NCBI RefSeq assembly: GCF_009389585.1
Contig: NZ_VIYG01000003.1
Location: forward strand, 186,001 to 250,000
Direction of reading: 5' to 3'
DNA length: 64,000 nt
DNA from: Oceanobacillus sp. CFH 90083
GTDB taxonomy: Bacteria > Bacillota > Bacilli > Bacillales > Amphibacillaceae
The translations under genes and the position numbers were made by a program. The notes below the pieces were generated by a model. It was not told where the DNA came from and ran no database searches. It saw only the letters and a program-made list of their open reading frames with translations. Shown here one piece after another: positions 44,595 through 53,339 of this stretch (position 1 is its first letter; every line of letters begins with the position of its first letter).

Positions 44595-46382
44595 TTACTC
44601 CTCATAAATTTGTTTATCTTTTAGAATAGCTAAGGTTATTTCTGTTGCAATACTTCCAGAGGCATTATCCTCATCCTGTATATTGGTTGCAAAGAAATAG
44701 GTGTTTGTTTCTGTTTCAACAAACCCGATAAACCAGCCGTTGATATCCTTGCCATTCACATTACCTGTTCCCGTTTTTCCGTAGAGGGCAGTACCGTCCT
44801 GTCGGTTTATTTGTAATGCATTTTTAACAGCTTCAATATGGTCTTCCTGAAAGTCAAAGCTATTGTGATAGAAAGCCTGTAACAGTTCAACCTGTTCTAC
44901 TGGTGAAATTTTTAAACTGGATTCGAGCCAGAATTGTTCAAGACCTCCAGAAGCATCCCGGTTTCCATAATGGATCTGATTTAGATAGGATTGAATGCTG
45001 TCCAGTCCCATTTCCTGATCGATCTGCTGGAAATACCAATTAACAGAACGATTTAAGGCTGTTCCCAGATTTTGATCTTCATTCCACTGGTCATAGGGCT
45101 GTTCGGTACCATCCCATTCAATGGTGTTTTGTACCGGTGTTATAACATTCTCCTCTAACCCGAATAAGGCACTATAAATTTTATAGGTAGAATCAGGAGA
45201 AACCCGTAATGTGCTCTGATCTTCATTGTAGATATGGTAAGCATCCCTCTGCATATCGTATAGAACAAAACTTCCATCATAATTTTGAAAATAGGCACTG
45301 AGATCCTCCTCGTATGTCTGATCAGGACGAAAAGACGTATAACGATTATTATCATTAGCCATCGCAGAAGCAAGCGGAATCTGCGTAGCTACAAACAAGC
45401 CGGCCAGCAGGAAGATACCAATGCTTTTAGCATGCAGTAATTTAGAGTCTGCTTGAAAGGAAGCAATTTCTATAATCCGTTTCTTGATTTGCTTTTTGGA
45501 GCCATTTAATTGATTCGCCAGCTTATTATACGGAGGGCTGGGCGATTTATCGATAAAATGAATGATGGTATTTCCGTATTTCTTATAGCTTTGGCCATCC
45601 AAAGCTGTTAATACAGCGTGATCACATGCAATCTCACGGTCCAGGCGCATTTCTTTGAATGCCATCCAAACCAGAGGATTGAACCAATAAATGATTTGGA
45701 AGAAAACCATTAAATAGTTGGTAGGGATATCCTTGTATTTGTAATGGTTTAATTCATGCAGAAGGATATGCTTGATATCATCCCTGGATAACCATTCTTC
45801 AAAATTGGCCGGCAGTACAACAAAGGTTTTACGCAGGCCGAATGTCAGAGGCGAACGTATTTTATCGGAAACACCCAATACTATATTTTTTGAGATATTT
45901 AGTTGAAGTTTAGACATTTGGAACAGATTAAGGATGTCTTTACTTTCCACGTGAGAAATGGACTTTTTAATGCTCCTTAAATTCAGCCATGCACGTATAG
46001 AAAGTCCCATGAACACGAGTGCCCCGGTGATCCATAATCCAGCGGTGATGCCATTTAACAGCTCTGTATTTGTCTGCGTAACTGTTACAGAAAAATCCTG
46101 CATCCAATTAGCATTTGTCCCCTCAGCTCCAGCTGCCTCATTATCGATGGAAGCAGAACTGCCCCCCATAGATGAGCTGCCTGTAAATGTATGGAATAGA
46201 TTACCGGCTGGAAGAAAATGAGCAGGCACAAATGGGATGACTAAAGCAAAAAGCAATAAATACCATAGATTATATTGCCATTTGGCGGATAGCTGCTTTT
46301 GGAATACCTTTTTAATAAGAAAAATAAACCCGATGGTAATGGAAGAGATGATGAAGCCTGTAATAAGTGTTGTTACAAACAT
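44595..46382 (-). CDS. blaR1: BlaR1/MecR1-type beta-lactam sensor-transducer
   Basis: 595-aa membrane protein. N-terminal helices, a gluzincin metalloprotease domain with zinc motif HELNH (ILLHELNHYKYKD), another helix and a C-terminal penicillin-binding sensor domain. The sensor has the acylation motif STYK (PDSTYKIY) and KTGTG. Acylation by a beta-lactam outside the cell activates the protease, leading to loss of BlaI. ATG 46382 follows GGAG by 9 bases; an ATG 15 bases earlier lacks a site. Confidence 0.93.
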   Translation of the reverse strand: MFVTTLITGFIISSITIGFIFLIKKVFQKQLSAKWQYNLWYLLLFALVIPFVPAHFLPAGNLFHTFTGSSSMGGSSASIDNEAAGAEGTNANWMQDFSVTVTQTNTELLNGITAGLWITGALVFMGLSIRAWLNLRSIKKSISHVESKDILNLFQMSKLQLNISKNIVLGVSDKIRSPLTFGLRKTFVVLPANFEEWLSRDDIKHILLHELNHYKYKDIPTNYLMVFFQIIYWFNPLVWMAFKEMRLDREIACDHAVLTALDGQSYKKYGNTIIHFIDKSPSPPYNKLANQLNGSKKQIKKRIIEIASFQADSKLLHAKSIGIFLLAGLFVATQIPLASAMANDNNRYTSFRPDQTYEEDLSAYFQNYDGSFVLYDMQRDAYHIYNEDQSTLRVSPDSTYKIYSALFGLEENVITPVQNTIEWDGTEQPYDQWNEDQNLGTALNRSVNWYFQQIDQEMGLDSIQSYLNQIHYGNRDASGGLEQFWLESSLKISPVEQVELLQAFYHNSFDFQEDHIEAVKNALQINRQDGTALYGKTGTGNVNGKDINGWFIGFVETETNTYFFATNIQDEDNASGSIATEITLAILKDKQIYEE

Positions 46383-46447
46383 GCTTTTCGTCTCCATTCT
46401 TCAGTTGCGGCAATGGTATATAAACGATTTACCGAAATTAATTTAAA

Positions 46448-46581
46448 ATTACACTTGTAATATATTAAATCTTACCACTGTAATGCACAATTATCAATCT
46501 GTCAGTTAAGAAATTGTAAAGGTTAAAAATAGGAATTGACAAACTTGGACTACGTGTGTAGTATTGTATTACGGTTGTAGT
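46448..46581. promoter_or_regulatory. Divergent bla promoters with four BlaI-type operators
   Basis: Four dyads share the form TAC-N4-GTA: ATTACACTTGTAAT (46448-46461), CTTACCACTGTAAT (46471-46484), ACTACGTGTGTAGT (46549-46562) and ATTACGGTTGTAGT (46568-46581). The bla promoter is TTGACA (46536-46541), a 17-bp spacer and TAGTAT (46559-46564), overlapped by the third operator. A minus-strand promoter TTGATA-N17-TAAGAT for blaR1-blaI overlaps the second. This fits joint repression of both directions by BlaI. Confidence 0.85.
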
Positions 46582-46606
46582 CAAAATAAATTTAGGAGGT
46601 TTTTAA

Positions 46607-47533
46607 ATGATACATTTTCGAGATATTTATAATAAAAAAGGCTTCATCTTATTGTTGTCGATTATCATGATAGGATTAGCAGGCTGTTCTAATAAAGGAG
46701 AGAGCAGTGAAGAAAGTTCGGAAGCTCCAGAACAGGCTTCTCAAAGCGAAGAAGCTTTTAAAGCACTTGAAGAGGAATTTGATGCAAGGCTTGGTGTATA
46801 TGCTATTGACACTGGGTCTGAGCAGACAGTTACCTATCGCTCAGATGAAAGATTTGCCTATGCTTCTACTTTTAAGGCTTTAGCAGCGGGAGCTATTTTA
46901 CAAACAAAATCAATGGAGGAATTAGAGGAAGTCATTACGTATTCTGAAGAAGAGTTAGTAGCACATTCTCCTGTAACAGAGAAGCATGTCGATAGTGGAA
47001 TGACATGGAAAGAAATTTGTGAGGCTGCTGTCCGCTACAGTGATAATACAGCAGCGAATCTTATGCTGGAAGAGCTCGGAGGACCAGATGGGATGGAAGA
47101 AATATTAAGAGAAAATGGGGATGAAACAATAGAAATGGATCGAATGGAAACAGAATTAAATGAAGCTGTTCCAGGAGATACCCGGGATACGAGCACCCCG
47201 CAGGCACTTGCTGAAAGTCTGCAAACTTATGTACTGAGTGACTTGCTGCCTGAAGATAAGCGGGAGGTGCTGATGGATTGGATAACAGGGAATAAAACTG
47301 GAGATACATTGATTCGCGCCGGCGTTCCGGAAGACTGGGAAGTAGGAGATAAGAGTGGAGCAGGCGGCTACGGTACGAGAAATGATATTGCTGTTGTCTG
47401 GCCGTCTGATAACGAAGCTCCAATTGTTATAGCTATCCTTTCCAGTCGGGATACAGCAGATGCAGATTATCATGATGTATTGATTGAAAGAGCCGCTGAA
47501 CAAGTTATTGAACAACTGCAGAATAAAGAATAA
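46607..47533 (+). CDS. Class A beta-lactamase (lipoprotein)
   Basis: 308-aa serine beta-lactamase. A signal peptide with lipobox LAGC indicates a membrane-anchored lipoprotein, followed by a Ser/Glu-rich linker. Active-site motifs are S-T-F-K (Ser87), S-D-N (145-147), the omega-loop E-T-E-L-N (Glu181, general base) and K-S-G (249-251, in place of the more common KTG). RBS TAGGAGG precedes the ATG. It heads an operon with the penicillin-binding protein and is controlled by BlaI/BlaR1. The spectrum cannot be read from sequence. Confidence 0.93.
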   Translation: MIHFRDIYNKKGFILLLSIIMIGLAGCSNKGESSEESSEAPEQASQSEEAFKALEEEFDARLGVYAIDTGSEQTVTYRSDERFAYASTFKALAAGAILQTKSMEELEEVITYSEEELVAHSPVTEKHVDSGMTWKEICEAAVRYSDNTAANLMLEELGGPDGMEEILRENGDETIEMDRMETELNEAVPGDTRDTSTPQALAESLQTYVLSDLLPEDKREVLMDWITGNKTGDTLIRAGVPEDWEVGDKSGAGGYGTRNDIAVVWPSDNEAPIVIAILSSRDTADADYHDVLIERAAEQVIEQLQNKE

Positions 47534-47548
47534 CAGGAAGGTGGAAGG

Positions 47549-49546
47549 ATGAAAAGTTATCGAACGATTATCATGATTGTGCTGATGCTTTTGATAACAA
47601 TGGGATGCTCTAAGAAAGAGGAACCTTCGGAAGTATTAAACGATTATCTTACCAACTGGGAAAATAGAGATTTTCACGCCATGTATGAGCAGCTTTCCGA
47701 AGAAGTGAAAAATAAAATAACAGAAGAAGCGTTTATTGAACGCTATGAAGCTATATATAATGGAATGGGAACTGAAAATTTACAGGTGACATCGAGTGTA
47801 GATTCAAAGGAGCAGTTAGAGCCGGATGGAGATCTTATTACTATTCCATATAGTGTAGAGATGGATACGATTGCCGGTTCGATTGAATACAGTCATCGTC
47901 TGACATTAGAACAGGATGATGAGGGAGCCTGGCTGATTAAATGGAATTCATCACAGATTTTTCCGCAGCTAAGCACAGGAGATAAAGTAAGAGTAAAAAC
48001 ATTAGAAGCTGAAAGAGGAGAGCTGAAGGATAAGAATGGAACCGGGCTTGCCGTTAATGAAGAAGCGAATGTTATTGGCGTCATACCAGGTATGCTGAAG
48101 GAAGACGCAAGCCATACCAAAGAAAAGCTGGCAGAACTATTGGGTATTTCTGTGGAAGAAATAGACAAAGCCCTGGATGCATCCTGGGTAACTCCGGAAG
48201 TATTCGTGCCGATAAAAACCTTGCCAATGGGAGAAGACAATATAGAAGCTTATGTAGAGCTTCCAGGCGTAAGCTCCCGGGTGGAAACAGTCCGAACCTA
48301 TCCGCTGGGAGCTTCGGCCGCCCACTTAACAGGCTATGTTCGGGAAATATCTGCTGAACAGCTGGAGGAACTGGAAGGTTATGATGCCAGTGATGTAATT
48401 GGAAACGCAGGTCTGGAGAAGGTCTTTGAAAAGGAACTACGAGGAGAAAATGGGACCCATATTTATATAAGTACTGCAGATGGCGATGTAAAAGAAACGC
48501 TGGCAAAAAAAGAACCTGTCGATGGAGAAGATATACAATTAACCATCGATGCCGCCTTGCAGCAAAAAATATATGAGCAGTTCGAAGGAGATGCAGGAAC
48601 CTCTGTTGCTTTAGATCCGCATACTGGAGATGTTTTATCCCTGGTCAGCTCACCTGCTTATAACCCTAATGCTTTTGTGCGAGGATTATCAGGAGAGCAA
48701 TGGGAAAAATGGAGTGAAGATCCGGATGAGCCATTTTTAAATCGTTTTACCAGCCGCTATGCTCCAGGCTCCGTATTTAAAACGATAACAGCTTCGATAG
48801 GGTTGGAGACAGGTGTTACAAATCCGGAAAAGGTCAGACAGATTGATGGGCTGCATTGGACAAAGGATGATTCATGGGGAGACTATTATGTTACCCGTGT
48901 ACATGATAAAGCAGACGTCAATCTGCGCGATGCCTTTGTTCATTCGGATAATATCTATTTTGCGCAGGAAGCACTGGAAATGGGGGCAGAATCCTTTTTA
49001 ACAGAGGCAGTCGGCTTTGGGTTTGGTGAAGAGATTCCGTTTCCATTTACAATTCCAGCCTCTAATTTGACGAACAATGGAGAGATTGACAGTGAGGCAC
49101 AGCTTGCTGATACAGCTTATGGACAAGGGCAGGTAATGATGAGTCCACTGCATCTTGCATTAACCTATACACCCTATCTCAACGAAGGAAATATGCTGTA
49201 TCCATCTCTGATAGAAGAGAATGAACCTGAGGTGTGGAAGGAAAATCTTATTAGCAAGGAAACTGCGAATCTGGTAAAAGAGAATCTGATTCAGGTCGTC
49301 GAGAGCCCTGAGGGTACGGCGCATACTACTTATATACCTGATGCAGTCATCGGCGGAAAATCTGGAACAGCGGAAATTAAAGCAAGTAAAGAAGATGATA
49401 ATGGAAATGAAAACGGCTGGTTTGTCGGTTTTGAGGAAGATGATTCTGAAATATTATTGGTGATGATGGTGGAAGATGTGAAGGACCGGGGTGGCAGCAG
49501 TTATGTGATTGCCAAGGCGAGAAATGTGTTTGAGTATGTGCAGTAG
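47549..49546 (+). CDS. MecA/PbpC-like class B penicillin-binding protein
   Basis: 665-aa transpeptidase and probable lipoprotein (ITMGC). Order: NTF2-like MecA_N domain (about residues 25-140), PBP dimerisation domain (about 150-320), transpeptidase domain with S-V-F-K (Ser408), S-D-N (466-468) and K-S-G-T (604-607). The plan is that of B. subtilis PBP3 (PbpC), S. aureus PBP2a and enterococcal PBP5, which include low-affinity enzymes. It starts 15 bp after the beta-lactamase stop with AGGAAGGTGG, so it is in the BlaI-controlled operon. Low affinity is inferred, not shown. Confidence 0.92.
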   Translation: MKSYRTIIMIVLMLLITMGCSKKEEPSEVLNDYLTNWENRDFHAMYEQLSEEVKNKITEEAFIERYEAIYNGMGTENLQVTSSVDSKEQLEPDGDLITIPYSVEMDTIAGSIEYSHRLTLEQDDEGAWLIKWNSSQIFPQLSTGDKVRVKTLEAERGELKDKNGTGLAVNEEANVIGVIPGMLKEDASHTKEKLAELLGISVEEIDKALDASWVTPEVFVPIKTLPMGEDNIEAYVELPGVSSRVETVRTYPLGASAAHLTGYVREISAEQLEELEGYDASDVIGNAGLEKVFEKELRGENGTHIYISTADGDVKETLAKKEPVDGEDIQLTIDAALQQKIYEQFEGDAGTSVALDPHTGDVLSLVSSPAYNPNAFVRGLSGEQWEKWSEDPDEPFLNRFTSRYAPGSVFKTITASIGLETGVTNPEKVRQIDGLHWTKDDSWGDYYVTRVHDKADVNLRDAFVHSDNIYFAQEALEMGAESFLTEAVGFGFGEEIPFPFTIPASNLTNNGEIDSEAQLADTAYGQGQVMMSPLHLALTYTPYLNEGNMLYPSLIEENEPEVWKENLISKETANLVKENLIQVVESPEGTAHTTYIPDAVIGGKSGTAEIKASKEDDNGNENGWFVGFEEDDSEILLVMMVEDVKDRGGSSYVIAKARNVFEYVQ

Positions 49547-49570
49547 GGCAGCGAGTTGTTTTCTGTGAAA

Positions 49571-49609
49571 TAGGTTGATGTACACAGTCTGAACGTGTAC
49601 ATCAACCTA
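49571..49609. terminator. Terminator between pbp and the PP2C-like gene
   Basis: TAGGTTGATGTACAC / GTGTACATCAACCTA, perfect 15-bp stem with a 9-base loop, between convergent genes. Confidence 0.85.
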
Positions 49610-49617
49610 TTTAAAAT

Positions 49618-50427
49618 TCATTCATCACTTGGGAATGTTACATCTTCTGTTATGTTCACATCCCATGACAGGATTGTTGTACTGTCTCTGACGTTGTTCT
49701 CCTTTATGGAGTTTAATAAGGTCATCAAGCCTTCATTTATGGGCAGTCTTTTTATTACATTATAAATTTTCTCTGGTGAAGAGAAAGGGTCATTAGGGCA
49801 TTCAATCAGACCATCTGTTGTTAAAAAAATGCGGTTGATTCCTTTTCTAAGCTCTCTTATACCGCTGCTGTAACAGGGAACGGGCTGTTCAAATGTATTT
49901 ACCTGTCCAATCCATTCATAAAACTGGCGCTGATTCATTTGATATTGACCAAGAAGAGCGAGCTCTGAATGAAATATACAGGCGAGGCAATCTCCGATGG
50001 AGAACCACCACACGTATTTATTTTTTCTTACAACAATCAAACAGGAAGATTCACCTTGCACTTTACGGCAATCGGAAAGAAACTGTTTTTCCTGAAAAAT
50101 ATTTAGTATAGTGTTCTCCAGTTGAGTATATGTTTGTTTATAAGGTAAAGCTAACAGGTCTTGTATTTCTTGCTTTCTTTTTGAAAGTTGTTTTAAAATT
50201 AAAGTGGCACTGTCTGCTGAGTTATGCGCATCTAAAATAACTGCAAACTCATAATCCCATTTTTTATTTGTCCAGACCAAACAACCATCTTCATTTTTAT
50301 ACTGTCCGGCTGCAGAGTTACCGCCAAAACGTCCTAAAAATATGTTGTCTGTAGTATGTATATTTATTTTGTCTACAAAATTTTCTTTGCTGCCGATCCA
50401 GATGAATTCATCAATGGTTTTATTCAT
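49618..50427 (-). CDS. PP2C-like phosphatase-domain protein
   Basis: 269 aa. PP2C-type metal-site patterns appear in order: GNSAAGQYKNEDG, FAVILDAHNSADSA (Asp of the usual DGHG changed to DAHN), GESSCLIVV..WFSIGDC, FLTTDGLIE and RDSTTILSW. This suggests a divergent Ser/Thr phosphatase. The altered DGxG-type site may weaken activity. AGGAGG precedes the ATG. No partner kinase is seen nearby. Confidence 0.75.
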   Translation of the reverse strand: MNKTIDEFIWIGSKENFVDKINIHTTDNIFLGRFGGNSAAGQYKNEDGCLVWTNKKWDYEFAVILDAHNSADSATLILKQLSKRKQEIQDLLALPYKQTYTQLENTILNIFQEKQFLSDCRKVQGESSCLIVVRKNKYVWWFSIGDCLACIFHSELALLGQYQMNQRQFYEWIGQVNTFEQPVPCYSSGIRELRKGINRIFLTTDGLIECPNDPFSSPEKIYNVIKRLPINEGLMTLLNSIKENNVRDSTTILSWDVNITEDVTFPSDE

Positions 50428-50542
50428 AACAGTTGCCTCCTGGCAGTGTGTTATTGGTTAATTTATATAGATGTTTTATACTCTTAACCTATATAGTCCT
50501 ATGCTGTTTGTCAACAATTCATAGATGTTTAATAAAAAAGTA

Positions 50543-50570
50543 AAAAGACTTGCGGGCAAACAAGTCTTTT
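50543..50570. terminator. Hairpin upstream of the repeat
   Basis: AAAAGACTTG / CAAGTCTTTT, perfect 10-bp stem with an 8-base loop and T-run, in the otherwise gene-free stretch 50428-50864. Confidence 0.7.
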
Positions 50571-50635
50571 AAGAAGTAATTATTTTGTGGCTGTTTCTAT
50601 TCAGGTTAAGCAGGTGTTTTAGTATTTAAAGAGGA

Positions 50636-50844
50636 TGTTCAAAAAGCCCAATAAAAGTGACACGGCGAATTTCTGCGTTGGCTTGCATTTCCGGTACTCA
50701 CGTATCTAAAAGCATAGCGGAACTTCTGTTAAGTTCGTCCACGTCGTGTGGACAACACAGAAGTCACCACATCCTGTGGAAGCCTGTTCCTCAAAGCTGC
50801 GCCGCCTTGAACTTCTTGGTCCTTTTTATCGTACTTTTTGAACA
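50636..50844. repeat. 209-bp MITE-like element with terminal inverted repeats
   Basis: TGTTCAAAAAG (50636-50646) and CTTTTTGAACA (50834-50844) are perfect 11-bp terminal inverted repeats. The inside is GC-richer than the flanks, contains paired segments such as CCACGTCGTGTGG, and has no convincing gene. No clear target duplication is visible. It looks like a non-autonomous repeat; other copies would be outside this window. Confidence 0.65.
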
Positions 50845-50864
50845 CACATTTAAATAATTTTACT

Positions 50865-51086
50865 CTATTCCCCACCCTCAAAAATATCCTTAACTTTGTC
50901 CTCATCCGAACTACCTTCATTATCATTTTCCTCTGTATCTTCTGATTCAGCTCCATCTTCATTGCCATTTTCTTCTTGATCGGGTTCCTGATTTTCCGGT
51001 TCTTCATTTTCATCACTCTGACACGCTCCGAGAATAAGCATCAATGAAACTCCTAAGGCTGCAAGGAAAGATTTTTTCAACCTCAT
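50865..51086 (-). CDS. Small acidic lipoprotein (73 aa)
   Basis: Signal peptide with lipobox LILGACQS, then an extremely Glu/Asp/Asn-rich low-complexity segment and a short tail VKDIFEGGE. RBS GAGGGAGTG. It would sit on the outer face of the membrane. Family and role not recognised. Confidence 0.75.
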   Translation of the reverse strand: MRLKKSFLAALGVSLMLILGACQSDENEEPENQEPDQEENGNEDGAESEDTEENDNEGSSDEDKVKDIFEGGE

Positions 51087-51147
51087 GATGTATCACTCCC
51101 TCTAATGTATGCTCATACCCGATTTTAACAAAGAAAATCAGAAGAGT

Positions 51148-51582
51148 TCATTTTGTTAATAAATTGTAAAGTGATTCAGGCACAAGGTGTAATTTTCCAT
51201 TTTGAAAAGCAGCCAAAGGCTTCCACATCGCTTTATGTGTTTTCCCGTCATCCTCTTGTATAACTAATACAGACTGATTATATAAGGACTTATCAATAAA
51301 TTCCCCATCATAGACTTGAACAATTTCGTGACCTGTTTCTCCATCGAAAGTAAAAATGTTTTCAACTGTACCGAGAAATTGAAGGTTAGCAATATCTGCA
51401 CTTAATTCTTCTTTTATTTCCCTCACCAGGGTATCTGAACTTTTTTCTCCAAATTCTATTCCTCCACCAATTGGTCTGTAAAAGAATTCTTCCTTCACAG
51501 GATCATAGCCTTCTGCAACAAGAATGGCATCATCCTTTCTAAATAGACAAATAGCGATTGGCCGTATGATGACTTTTCGCAT
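51148..51582 (-). CDS. Nudix hydrolase
   Basis: 144-aa MutT-like protein with the box GGGIEFGEKSSDTLVREIKEEL. RBS AAAGGAGG before the ATG. The remainder (ENIFTFDGETGHEIVQVY) is typical of a common Bacillus Nudix group of unknown substrate. 127 bp downstream of the fusion-protein gene, same strand. Confidence 0.87.
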   Translation of the reverse strand: MRKVIIRPIAICLFRKDDAILVAEGYDPVKEEFFYRPIGGGIEFGEKSSDTLVREIKEELSADIANLQFLGTVENIFTFDGETGHEIVQVYDGEFIDKSLYNQSVLVIQEDDGKTHKAMWKPLAAFQNGKLHLVPESLYNLLTK

Positions 51583-51709
51583 TGAAAGTTGCCTCCTTTG
51601 TTTTTATAGATAGTTTTCAGGTTGATACAAGCGTTATTTCTTCGTGGATACAGACAATGAAACATGCTTACCTTATAGTAGGAATCATATATTGATACAT
51701 TTGAGTAAC

Positions 51710-52879
51710 TCAAGGCCGCTTATCCCAAGGCTCTAATGTCCCGATAACTTTTACTTCCCGGTCATAAGCAACAGCGTCAATAACCCCCTCGCTGATTTCT
51801 TGATTTGTCAGCCACCTGGAATATCCTTTTTCTAAAATAAATCCAAGCTGAATTTGCCTGTACTGACAGCCAGGATATTGTTTTATGGCCGCTTCCTTGA
51901 TTTGGGATAAATCAGAACTGCTTCCCAGTACATGATAGAGTTTCCAAGAGACGCTTTCTTGTGCAATTTCATGAGCAATACTATCCAAGGCATTGTTTGA
52001 ATTGGAATGAATCCATGCAACAACCAGATCAACTGGACCATTCTTCCGGATACAGGGTCTGATTTTATCTTTCAGCGCAATACTATCTTTGTAGTCAACC
52101 AATAGCGGCGTAATCGGGGCAGTGGAGTCAGCTTTGGCAGTTAACCTTTCCATTTTACCTTGATTGCGTGCAATAATGGAGACTTTGCCTGACCTGTCAG
52201 CAAGCCATAAGGAAGCTGCGGATAACATGCCAGTTCCGCCGATAACTAAGGTATGAGCAGGAAAGCTCTTCAATTTATTATTGATTATTTCCAGCCAAGG
52301 ATGCTTTCCGTTAAATTGCTGACTTAACGCTTGATAAAGCCACTTTACTTCAGCCTCTTTTAAAACAGGAAGCATCCGCTCTAAATCATCATTGTCTTTC
52401 TCTCTGACAACAGAGCTTCCACCTTTATATAATAGTTGTATTTCCGGCTTTATATAGGGAATGCCATCATCTGTTACTGCCCCAATCTCGCTGACAGGCC
52501 GTTTAATCTGATTATTTCTTTTATAAACCCATTCATTATTCTCCGTATCTATAAGCATAATTTCAAATAGCCAGCTTGTTTCATGCTTCTTTCTTACCCA
52601 AAGACTGCCTGCTTGTATATTTAAATTCTCTGAATCTGTCAGCTTTGTCAAACAGCCTTTGTCGGCGAGGAATAATTCATAGCTTTCACCCAGGTGCTTT
52701 TTCAATACCGGTAAATCTGTTTTTCTGATAAGAATATCCATGTCGTCATGCTTTCTTGTCTGCTTCCCGTAATACAAATCCAGTGCCCAGCCGCCGGCAA
52801 TCCACCATGAGATAGCGATATCCTTCATTAAGTGGTTTATTTCTTCGATAGATAAAGGGTTCCAAGGGTTATTCTGCAA
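51710..52879 (-). CDS. Fusion: aminoglycoside-type nucleotidyltransferase domain plus Rossmann (SDR-like) domain
   Basis: 389 aa in two parts. Residues about 1-185 match the aminoglycoside 2-double-prime adenylyltransferase-like fold: WWIAGGWALDLYYGKQTRKHDDMDILI holds the GGWA and D.D active site. Residues about 205-389 are a Rossmann domain (HTLVIGGTGMLSAASLWLADR) ending VIGTLEPWDKRP. I recall that second part as a stand-alone short-chain-dehydrogenase-like protein of about 190 aa in Bacillus. TTG start after AAGGAGGAA. The joint is within one open frame, so it is a real fusion unless misassembled. Function unknown; drug modification is possible. Confidence 0.8.
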   Translation of the reverse strand: MQNNPWNPLSIEEINHLMKDIAISWWIAGGWALDLYYGKQTRKHDDMDILIRKTDLPVLKKHLGESYELFLADKGCLTKLTDSENLNIQAGSLWVRKKHETSWLFEIMLIDTENNEWVYKRNNQIKRPVSEIGAVTDDGIPYIKPEIQLLYKGGSSVVREKDNDDLERMLPVLKEAEVKWLYQALSQQFNGKHPWLEIINNKLKSFPAHTLVIGGTGMLSAASLWLADRSGKVSIIARNQGKMERLTAKADSTAPITPLLVDYKDSIALKDKIRPCIRKNGPVDLVVAWIHSNSNNALDSIAHEIAQESVSWKLYHVLGSSSDLSQIKEAAIKQYPGCQYRQIQLGFILEKGYSRWLTNQEISEGVIDAVAYDREVKVIGTLEPWDKRP

Positions 52880-53339
52880 AAAAATTCCTCCTTCTCTCGT
52901 ATTTTTTCAAGCTTATTCCATTGTAAGGTTTTCATAGTTTATTGTAAAAGCGTTTGCATCATTTGGTGATATAGCATGAAAATTTTCTTGCTGTTTCATA
53001 CTATTAGACATAATTCATACCATACTAATAATTTTTGATATCAGAATGAGGTGAAAAAAAAGGAAATCCTGATAGCTATAATGAATTTATTATGTATAAA
53101 TATATGGAGAGAAGAGGCTTGTGGCAGTATCGATCCATTTCCTTTTTAAACCCTGCTCGTTATTTTGATTAGTGCATACGAAAACTGCAATCATCGAACA
53201 TTGCAGTATCATAAAAGAATCATTTTCATCCCATTTAATCCAAAGCATTTAAAAATATTTCATTTTAACCGTATCGTTTTGATTGTTTTATGTGTCTATA
53301 TAGTGTAAGTGAAAATTATTTGAACTGGAGGGAAACCGT
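52880..53339. other. Long intergenic region before the ECF sigma gene
   Basis: 460 bp, strongly AT-rich. It should hold the divergent promoters of the fusion gene and the sigma factor. I see no coding frame or clear hairpin and could not define the promoter elements. Confidence 0.4.

Noticed and set aside
46470-46606. Insertion-sequence or transposon ends around the bla genes, suggesting recent transfer
   Set aside because: No transposase, no terminal repeats and no composition shift were seen on either side of 44190-49546.
47893-48506. Long minus-strand frames inside the penicillin-binding protein gene
   Set aside because: Antisense shadows of a well-supported gene; no RBS or known motif.
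50729-51016. 95-codon Lys/Met/Arg-rich frame overlapping the acidic lipoprotein gene
   Set aside because: It is the alternative frame of a Glu/Asp repeat region; the lipoprotein has a signal peptide, lipobox and RBS.
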